5,811 nt of DNA from Tannerella sp. (lineage in GTDB: Bacteria > Bacteroidota > Bacteroidia > Bacteroidales > Tannerellaceae), in the NCBI GenBank assembly GCA_031271245.1, contig JAISWC010000142.1:1-5811 (forward strand). The letters run 5' to 3'. The notes beneath the pieces are model-generated. The model saw nothing but the letters and a program-made list of their open reading frames with translations, had not been told where the DNA came from and made no database searches. The position numbers and the translations under genes were made by a program. Below are positions 1 through 4,502 of the stretch, piece after piece; the stretch's first letter is position 1; each line of letters opens with the position of its first letter.

Positions 1-1603
1 AGAGAACGCAAAAAAAGAGGAAAAAGCCGGTCAGGCGACCTACGACATCATGAAGCGCGAGCACGAACGTCAACTGCAGATGCTCGAAGAGAAACGCAAC
101 GTGAAACTCAAAAACCTGCAGGACGAAGAAACCGACCAGAAACTTTACGCCCTGCGTGCCGCAGAGATTGAAGCGGAATTTGCTGCCGAACGGCTGGACA
201 CGATCCGTTCTTTCGGCGAACAGGTGGCAAAAGCCACGTTTGAAAACGCCGAACTCCGTCAAAAAGCCATTGACGAAAACAACAAAGCGACGGTCGATTC
301 CGAAACGGCGCTGACGAAATCGAAAGACAAAATCCAGCGGCTTTACCTCAAAACCACCGCCGGTTTCGAGCGTCAGTTCCGCATCAAAACCTGGGAACAG
401 CGCAAAGAAGAAGAACTGGCCCTGCTACAAAGGTATCGGGACCGGGAACTGATCGACGCCGAAACCCATCAGACCGCCATTGCCGCCGTCGAAAAGCGCT
501 TTGCCGACGAGCAGTTGAAAGCCCGTCAGGAATATCAGCTCAACAGCCTGAAGCAACTCTACGATGCCGAGATGGAGGCGCTGGAGTTGCAGAACGAAAG
601 GAAACTGTTAAGCGTGGAAGAATTTGAACAGGCCAAGCTGCAAATCAAACTCGATTACGCCGGCAAGCTGGTCAAACAGCAGCAGGAATACACCCAGGCC
701 GGCATCGAGGCCGTACAGGCGCTCGAAGACGCCCAGACCGTCCGCCTGAGCGCCGAATACGCCAAACGCCAGACCGCCCTGACCGAGCAGTACAGCCAGG
801 GGATCCTTTCGCAGGAAGCCTACAATCAGCAGAAGGAACAGCTGGACTACGAGCAGCGCGTGAAGGAACTGGAAGTGCAGAAGAAATACGCCGACGTCAA
901 CTTCGCCATGCAGGCCAGTCAAATCATTTCGACCGGCGCGCTGGCGGCCATCCAGGCATTCAGCGCCATGGCCGCCATTCCGATTGTCGGCCCCATACTC
1001 GGCGGGGTAGCTGCCGCCCTGGTGGCCGTTACGACCGCTTTGCAACTGGCAAAGGCCAAAGCCGAGCGCGACCGCGTCAAAGCGATGACGATCGAATCGC
1101 CCGGAAGCGGCAGCGGATCGGCAGCCAAAACAGGCGCCATCCAACTGAAACCCGGCCTGGCCGACGGCGGCTACAACGGGCCGCCGGGCTTTGCCGAAGG
1201 CGGCAGCAACGCCGGCGACCTGCGTTCGGGCGGCTATACCGGACCGGGCCAAAAGTACGACGTGGCCGGCTGGGTACCGGTGCATTCCGGCGAATACGTC
1301 GTCGATGCGGAAAGTCTCAAATACCCCGACGTGGCCGAAAAAGTGCGTGCCATCGAGCGTGTTCGCCGGCAGCACAGCGACCGCAATCCGCTCCCGGACG
1401 GTTTCGCCCAAGGCGGCAGCAACACGCCCGGCGGCAGCGACGCGCCCTTTTCCGGACTGGATGCGCGGACGGCGAAAAGTCTCCTGACGGTGCTTACCCG
1501 GCTGGCCGACGGCGATGTGGTTGTCAACTACGGCATCACCGAACTCGAAGCCAAACAGCGGCAAAAAATGACGGCCGAATCCGGCTTCACCCTCAAATCC
1601 TGA
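1..1603 (+). CDS. Phage tail tape measure protein, C-terminal part (5' end outside window)
   Basis: This protein sets tail length in long-tailed phages and is packed in the tail tube, often taking part in DNA entry. The frame is open to the left edge (first full codon at base 2), so ATG 50 is internal and about 533 residues are visible. Counted from that Met, residues 1-280 are highly charged, Lys/Glu/Gln-rich helix with degenerate helical-hairpin repeats. Residues 285-335 are a hydrophobic Ala/Gly/Ile-rich stretch containing PIVGPILGG, as in the membrane-like segment of tape measures. Residues 365-420 are Gly-rich and carry GGYTGPG followed by PVHSGEYVV, a C-terminal signature frequent in tape measure proteins. 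The last ~50 residues end in a Lys/Gln-rich tail. The stop TGA (1601-1603) directly abuts the 11-bp repeat that begins the downstream insert. The family call is strong; the missing N-terminus prevents a length comparison. Confidence 0.9.
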   Translation, partial: ENAKKEEKAGQATYDIMKREHERQLQMLEEKRNVKLKNLQDEETDQKLYALRAAEIEAEFAAERLDTIRSFGEQVAKATFENAELRQKAIDENNKATVDSETALTKSKDKIQRLYLKTTAGFERQFRIKTWEQRKEEELALLQRYRDRELIDAETHQTAIAAVEKRFADEQLKARQEYQLNSLKQLYDAEMEALELQNERKLLSVEEFEQAKLQIKLDYAGKLVKQQQEYTQAGIEAVQALEDAQTVRLSAEYAKRQTALTEQYSQGILSQEAYNQQKEQLDYEQRVKELEVQKKYADVNFAMQASQIISTGALAAIQAFSAMAAIPIVGPILGGVAAALVAVTTALQLAKAKAERDRVKAMTIESPGSGSGSAAKTGAIQLKPGLADGGYNGPPGFAEGGSNAGDLRSGGYTGPGQKYDVAGWVPVHSGEYVVDAESLKYPDVAEKVRAIERVRRQHSDRNPLPDGFAQGGSNTPGGSDAPFSGLDARTAKSLLTVLTRLADGDVVVNYGITELEAKQRQKMTAESGFTLKS

Positions 1604-1614
1604 ATTGAATCAAT
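1604..1614. repeat. 11-bp direct repeat, left copy (ATTGAATCAAT)
   Basis: Exact copy of the sequence at 2229-2239. It starts at the first base after the tape measure stop codon. The unit is itself an odd palindrome: ATTGA and TCAAT are complementary arms around a central A. The two copies bracket the promoter, leader and small gene. It could be a target-site duplication or a recombination core; a chance match in AT-rich sequence is less likely given the placement at both borders. Confidence 0.7.
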
Positions 1615-1634
1615 GAAAATTTTTGACCAAATAA

Positions 1635-1664
1635 TTTGCATCTCAAAAATGTTGACTATCTTTG
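1635..1664 (+). promoter_or_regulatory. Bacteroidota-type promoter (TTTG - 18 nt - TATCTTTG)
   Basis: TATCTTTG at 1657-1664 matches the Bacteroides -7 consensus TAnnTTTG exactly. TTTG at 1635-1638 matches the -33 element, with an 18-base spacer, slightly shorter than the usual 19-21. The surrounding 60 bases are AT-rich. Transcription would start near 1670-1673, giving a leader of about 190 bases before the ATG at 1859. The site lies just after the tape measure gene, which is consistent with the small gene being transcribed independently of the late tail operon. Confidence 0.65.
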
Positions 1665-1703
1665 CAGCGACTTTCATACTTAGTAGCGGACTGATCCGCT
1701 CGT

Positions 1704-1713
1704 ATGCAACGGG
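1704..1713 (+). repeat. Leader direct repeat ATGCAACGGG, copy 1
   Basis: Identical to 1800-1809. In this copy the repeat runs directly into C and then T7 (1715-1721) and forms the 5' arm of the hairpin at 1709-1729. Its ATGCA part could also pair with TGCAT at the start codon (1860-1864), so it may be an alternative partner in the leader fold. Confidence 0.5.
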
Positions 1714-1799
1714 CTTTTTTTATGCCTGTACGCTGCTATACATATACGGTTTCGTACCCCCGTGTGGAGCGTTAATGCGCCCACTGCCGTTAAGGTGGA

Positions 1800-1809
1800 A
1801 TGCAACGGG
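1800..1809 (+). repeat. Leader direct repeat ATGCAACGGG, copy 2
   Basis: Second exact copy of the 10-base repeat at 1704-1713, also followed by a T-tract (T8 at 1823-1830). The duplication suggests the leader grew by internal duplication, or that both copies bind the same partner. Confidence 0.5.
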
Positions 1810-1830
1810 AAGGGCGGAACCGTTTTTTTT
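1804..1830 (+). terminator. Possible weak intrinsic terminator or attenuator in the leader
   Basis: AACGG (1804-1808) can pair with CCGTT (1820-1824), and T8 spans 1823-1830. The stem is only 5 bp with an 11-base loop, so it is a poor terminator alone. The same AACGG can pair instead with the upstream CCGTT at 1787-1791, the geometry of an attenuator with an antiterminator. It is listed because of this competition and because the T-tract lies between promoter and gene. Confidence 0.25.
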
Positions 1831-1858
1831 ATTTCCGCCAGACAAACAATTATCTGTA

Positions 1859-2233
1859 ATGCATTCCACAGAAAAAGATTGTTTGAACGCGAAGAACAGT
1901 ACCGTTCGGACGACGTCGGCACACGAAACGTGCAGCGAGTTTATTGCTTCTATCAAGCAACAGTATCCCCCGTTACATTGTGTAACGTACAGGAAAAGCG
2001 GAAAATGGCATATTTTCCGGGCGCAATTCAAACGCCGGCGGTTCTATTCGCACGGCTACACGCCCGAATACGCCATGGCGCGCTTTTCGCTCGAAGTCCT
2101 GCGCAAGCTTTTTACGGAACACTACCTGAGCAATGCGGAATATGCCGCCCGCAAGGCGGAACTCCGCCGGCGCGTAATCATGAACTATGCGGTTTACGAA
2201 CTGCCGCAGAAAGGAGTTGAATCGAGTCATTGA
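1859..2233 (+). CDS. Small basic protein of unknown function (124 residues)
   Basis: I do not recognise this family with certainty. From ATG 1859 it has 124 residues, with no signal peptide or membrane segment, so it is probably cytoplasmic. Residues 43-68 hold a basic, aromatic-rich stretch (RKSGKWHIFRAQFKRRRFY) suited to binding nucleic acid or an acidic partner. Residues 79-104 (LRKLFTEHYLSNAEYAARKAEL) resemble the short helical hairpin of SHOCT-type domains, though that fold is common and weakly diagnostic. The frame stays open upstream to an ATG at 1613, but that start lies before the predicted promoter and the extension would read the hairpin-rich leader; ATG 1859 coincides with the start-masking stem. 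No Shine-Dalgarno is seen, as is usual in Bacteroidota. The stop codon lies inside the right 11-bp repeat. Its isolation among tail genes suggests an accessory (moron) role. Confidence 0.7.
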   Translation: MHSTEKDCLNAKNSTVRTTSAHETCSEFIASIKQQYPPLHCVTYRKSGKWHIFRAQFKRRRFYSHGYTPEYAMARFSLEVLRKLFTEHYLSNAEYAARKAELRRRVIMNYAVYELPQKGVESSH

Positions 2234-2239
2234 ATCAAT
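2229..2239. repeat. 11-bp direct repeat, right copy (ATTGAATCAAT)
   Basis: Exact second copy of 1604-1614. It covers the last bases of the small gene, including its TGA stop (2231-2233), and ends 4 bases before the ATG at 2244. With the following TGAT it forms a perfect 10-bp palindrome, ATCAATTGAT (2234-2243). A further partial copy, TTGAATC, lies 13 bases upstream at 2217-2223. Confidence 0.7.
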
Positions 2240-2243
2240 TGAT

Positions 2244-4448
2244 ATGTCTATAAAAATCAAAAAACTGTCCGGCGAAAGGTTCGACCTTCCGCCGGACTTC
2301 ATCATCGAGGGCGAAAAAAACAACCCTCTGTTTTCGGAAAAGGGCAGCCAGACCGTTCCGGTATCCTTTCCCGCCACTGCACACAACCGGCGTCTGCTCG
2401 ACAGCGCCTTCCGGCTCGACCGCGCCGAAAAGCCCGGGCAGGCCATCCCCGCCGTTATCGAATCCGGCCCCGCACAGCAGCGCGGCGTGATGGCCGTCAA
2501 CAGCGCCTCGCCGAAAATCATTTCCGCCGGTATCGGCTTTGACGAAGCGGAGATGTACAGCCGGATGAGCGCCATGCAACTCCGGGACATGCCCGTTTTG
2601 TCGGACCCGGCATACCGTTTCACGCCGCCAGGCGCCACGCGCGACGACCGGATAGATGCCCTGCTGACGCATCTGACGGCGGTCATGAAGGAGGAAATCG
2701 AAGCCGATTATTTTATGTTCCCGGTGGTGCTCCACTATGACAATAACGGTGTATCGGAAGAAGACCAGCAAAACGGAGAAGAATTAAAACATTACAGGAT
2801 AATACTTAATGAGCTGAATACGATATGGCAGGACGACAATCAGAATCCGATCCTTCCTTCCGGCGCAATCGCAGAGCTGAAAGCGCTCGAACATCGACTG
2901 CTGACGTGGTATGTCAACAGTGAGGAAGTCTACATTGATGCGCCGAAAGGCTATGGCGTGTCGCCCTTCCTGAAGGTCGGGAAACTGCTTGAAATCATAT
3001 TCGAAAATTTCGGTTACGCGATCGAAGAAAATCCGTTCACTTCACACCGGCAACTGAAAAAACTGGCTGTCCTTAACAATACAATGGATACGATCCTGAC
3101 CGGCACGCTGCATTACAGCGATCTGATGCCGGACATTACCGTCGGCGAGTTCCTGGAAAGCCTGTATAACAAATTCGGACTGTGCTGGTTTGTCGATTCA
3201 AATACGAATACGGTTCGTCTCCGCTTTCTCAAAGACTTGCTGAACCCGTCTTCCGGAACGGCCGTCGATCTAAACCGCTTCAAAACGGAAGAACCTGAAA
3301 TTTTCTACTCGCCTCAGCGACAGTTGAAGTTGACCGCTAATCGCGAAGTGGGAAAATCCGGGTTCGGATTTACGTCCGAAACGCTGTACGACACGTTTGA
3401 AGCGTTTCTCAAGGCATACAACCATCAATTTACGGATATGTACGAGAACGACGCCTGGATTGAAGGATTATCCTGTATATTTAACACCTTCGACACGCAG
3501 TATTTTATACGTGAGAATATCGAAACGGCGGAAAGCGGGAAGCTTTCCTCTTCCGATTTTTTCGACTGGGATAAAAAAACTCCCGGACTGGAATATGAAG
3601 AAATACAGATGGGAGACCTGTGCCTGCCGTTTGATTTTTATCAGAACATTCAGATGCTTCACTATGGAGCGAACGTGAAACATCACTATTCGAATGTGGT
3701 GTTCGACGGGGAAACGCCCAAAGAGGAAGAAAATCCCGCAAAGCTCGCCTTTGCTTTCGGCTGGGGACTGACGGACTATACGGCGTCGAACCGCTACAAC
3801 TGGTTTTTCGCCTCGCAGATCAACCGTGACGTACACGGACACTTCCTGTACGACCCCGACGAAAACAAATATGATATTTCACTCGCGATCAATCGCGAGG
3901 ACGGTTTGTACAACCGTTTCTGGAAAGAATATGATGCCTTCCTCCGTCATTCCGCGCAGGAGGTTACATGCAAATTGAAACTGTCTGATACGCAAACCGT
4001 CAACTTGAGGATGGATCAGGTCATGATGCTGAATTTTCAACCGCTTGTCCCGGAGCAGATCAAATTCAAACTGAATGGTCCGGGCAATGTCAGCGAGGGT
4101 AGGTTCCGCACGCTGCGACTTTATGAGCCTTACGACCTGGAGGCCGAGCGGGAAATCCCGGTTTACGCGCGTCAAAAGTACTACTGGAAAGTAATCAGTA
4201 CGGTAAGAGTGCCCGACGTAACCCAGCCGTATGTGGAATACGGATTTGCCTACGGGTTTTACCGGACCGCCGACGGCACAAAGCATGACACCCGGATGCT
4301 GTTCGTGCTTCCGCCCACCGATACGCAGTTTCTAAATCAGGAGCAAACCGTTCTTACCTATCAGACGCTGGCAAGAGTAAGCGATTCGCTGGCTTACCAC
4401 ATGACCACCACCATCACCTACGCTCCCGCCGAAATCATCTACCCGTAA
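2244..4448 (+). CDS. Phage tail-tip/baseplate-type structural protein (734 residues)
   Basis: A large virion protein encoded directly after the tape measure gene (apart from the insert), a position usually held by distal tail or tail-associated (Tal/hub) proteins. ATG 2244 (MSIKIKKLSGERF) is preferred over an in-frame ATG at 2187, which would overlap the small gene by 47 bases; it begins 10 bases after that gene's stop. The N-terminus (DLPPDFIIEGEKNNPLFSEK, then PVSFPATAHNRRLL) looks like a tail attachment segment seen in Bacteroidales phage proteins. Residues ~247-315 (KLLEIIFENFGY, then DITVGEFLESLYNKFG and a valine-rich strand) resemble the helix-strand pattern of baseplate hub proteins. 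Residues ~550-570 carry NREDGLYNRFWKEYDAFLRHS. There is no signal peptide or recognisable enzyme motif. Base composition drops sharply near 2720-2760, suggesting a mosaic join. The CDS is certain; the exact tail role is inferred from position and weak resemblance. Confidence 0.6.
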   Translation: MSIKIKKLSGERFDLPPDFIIEGEKNNPLFSEKGSQTVPVSFPATAHNRRLLDSAFRLDRAEKPGQAIPAVIESGPAQQRGVMAVNSASPKIISAGIGFDEAEMYSRMSAMQLRDMPVLSDPAYRFTPPGATRDDRIDALLTHLTAVMKEEIEADYFMFPVVLHYDNNGVSEEDQQNGEELKHYRIILNELNTIWQDDNQNPILPSGAIAELKALEHRLLTWYVNSEEVYIDAPKGYGVSPFLKVGKLLEIIFENFGYAIEENPFTSHRQLKKLAVLNNTMDTILTGTLHYSDLMPDITVGEFLESLYNKFGLCWFVDSNTNTVRLRFLKDLLNPSSGTAVDLNRFKTEEPEIFYSPQRQLKLTANREVGKSGFGFTSETLYDTFEAFLKAYNHQFTDMYENDAWIEGLSCIFNTFDTQYFIRENIETAESGKLSSSDFFDWDKKTPGLEYEEIQMGDLCLPFDFYQNIQMLHYGANVKHHYSNVVFDGETPKEEENPAKLAFAFGWGLTDYTASNRYNWFFASQINRDVHGHFLYDPDENKYDISLAINREDGLYNRFWKEYDAFLRHSAQEVTCKLKLSDTQTVNLRMDQVMMLNFQPLVPEQIKFKLNGPGNVSEGRFRTLRLYEPYDLEAEREIPVYARQKYYWKVISTVRVPDVTQPYVEYGFAYGFYRTADGTKHDTRMLFVLPPTDTQFLNQEQTVLTYQTLARVSDSLAYHMTTTITYAPAEIIYP

Positions 4449-4479
4449 TCTGTCCTTTCGCCTTCGCTTTGCCTTCTCT

Positions 4480-4495
4480 ATTTTCGCCCGAAAAT
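4480..4495 (+). other. Small AT-rich hairpin just before the start of the last gene
   Basis: ATTTTC (4480-4485) and GAAAAT (4490-4495) form a perfect 6-bp stem around GCCC in the 54-base spacer between the two tail genes. It ends 7 bases before ATG 4503. It is weak and not followed by a T-tract, so it is not a convincing terminator; it could modestly affect ribosome loading or be chance. The rest of the spacer (4449-4479) is pyrimidine-rich with no identifiable signal. Confidence 0.3.
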
Positions 4496-4502
4496 TGAGT
4501 AC

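Larger units (their letters stand above)
1671..1869 (+). promoter_or_regulatory. Highly structured 5' leader of the 124-residue gene
   Basis: Nearly the whole stretch can fold into consecutive hairpins. AGCGGA/TCCGCT (1685-1690/1695-1700) closes a CTGA tetraloop. ACGGGC/GCCTGT (1709-1714/1724-1729, one G-U) has a loop with seven T. TACG/CGTA lies at 1745-1748/1753-1756. GTGG-A-GCG pairs with CGC-CCAC (1764-1771/1778-1784). CCGTT/AACGG lies at 1787-1791/1804-1808. GGCGGAA/TTCCGCC (1813-1819/1833-1839) is perfect. A competing 10-bp pairing covers the start codon. Together these suggest a cis-acting regulatory RNA. I do not recognise a named riboswitch or Rfam family, and stems were found by eye without energy calculation. 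Confidence 0.5.
1795..1869 (+). promoter_or_regulatory. 10-bp perfect inverted repeat that sequesters the start codon
   Basis: GTGGAATGCA at 1795-1804 is the exact reverse complement of TGCATTCCAC at 1860-1869. The 3' arm contains two bases of the ATG at 1859-1861 and the next codons, so forming the stem would hide the translation start. The GGCGGAA/TTCCGCC hairpin (1813-1839) fits within the enclosed loop. The 5' arm otherwise sits in the loop of the CCGTT/AACGG hairpin (1787-1808), so two mutually exclusive folds are available. This arrangement is typical of translational attenuation; the trigger is unknown. Confidence 0.55.
1604..2239 (+). mobile_element. Putative moron-type cassette between two tail genes
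   Basis: The segment between the two 11-bp repeats holds its own promoter, a structured leader and one small gene, and nothing resembling a tail component. Its start is strikingly AT-rich (19 G+C in the 60 bases 1621-1680, against 43 in 1141-1200 of the tape measure gene). Deleting the insert plus one repeat copy would leave 15 bases between the tape measure stop and the ATG at 2244, an ordinary junction for consecutive tail genes. No transposase or integrase is encoded, so mobility is not shown directly; a passive insertion or recombination of a short cassette is the inference. Confidence 0.4.

Noticed and set aside
608..1564. Long open frames on the - strand opposite the tape measure gene
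   Set aside because: They mirror a GC-rich coding strand, have low-complexity composition and no domain signature.
1685..1700. CTGA loop of the first leader hairpin as a hammerhead ribozyme core
   Set aside because: The required CUGANGA and GAAA core elements and three-stem junction are absent.
1613..1858. N-terminal extension of the small gene from the ATG at 1613 (82 extra codons, open frame)
   Set aside because: The ATG lies upstream of the TAnnTTTG promoter, so the private transcript would not contain it, and the stretch is explained by nested hairpins. A second frame is also open here, so openness is not informative. Translation from the tape measure transcript cannot be fully excluded.
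2210..2216. AAAGGAG as Shine-Dalgarno for the gene starting at 2244
   Set aside because: It ends 27 bases before the ATG, too far to act, and is part of the preceding coding sequence.
1762..2220. Overlapping + strand open frame of 152 codons across the small gene
   Set aside because: It is in a different frame from the better supported gene, starts inside a leader hairpin and has no distinguishing protein features.
2187..2243. Earlier in-frame start (ATG 2187) for the 734-residue protein
   Set aside because: It would overlap the small gene by 47 bases and run through the 11-bp repeat. ATG 2244 directly follows the repeat and gives a sensible N-terminus.
4479..4486. TATTTTCG as a Bacteroidota -7 element before the last gene
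   Set aside because: It has one mismatch to TAnnTTTG and no TTTG at the correct upstream distance; read-through from the upstream tail gene is simpler.
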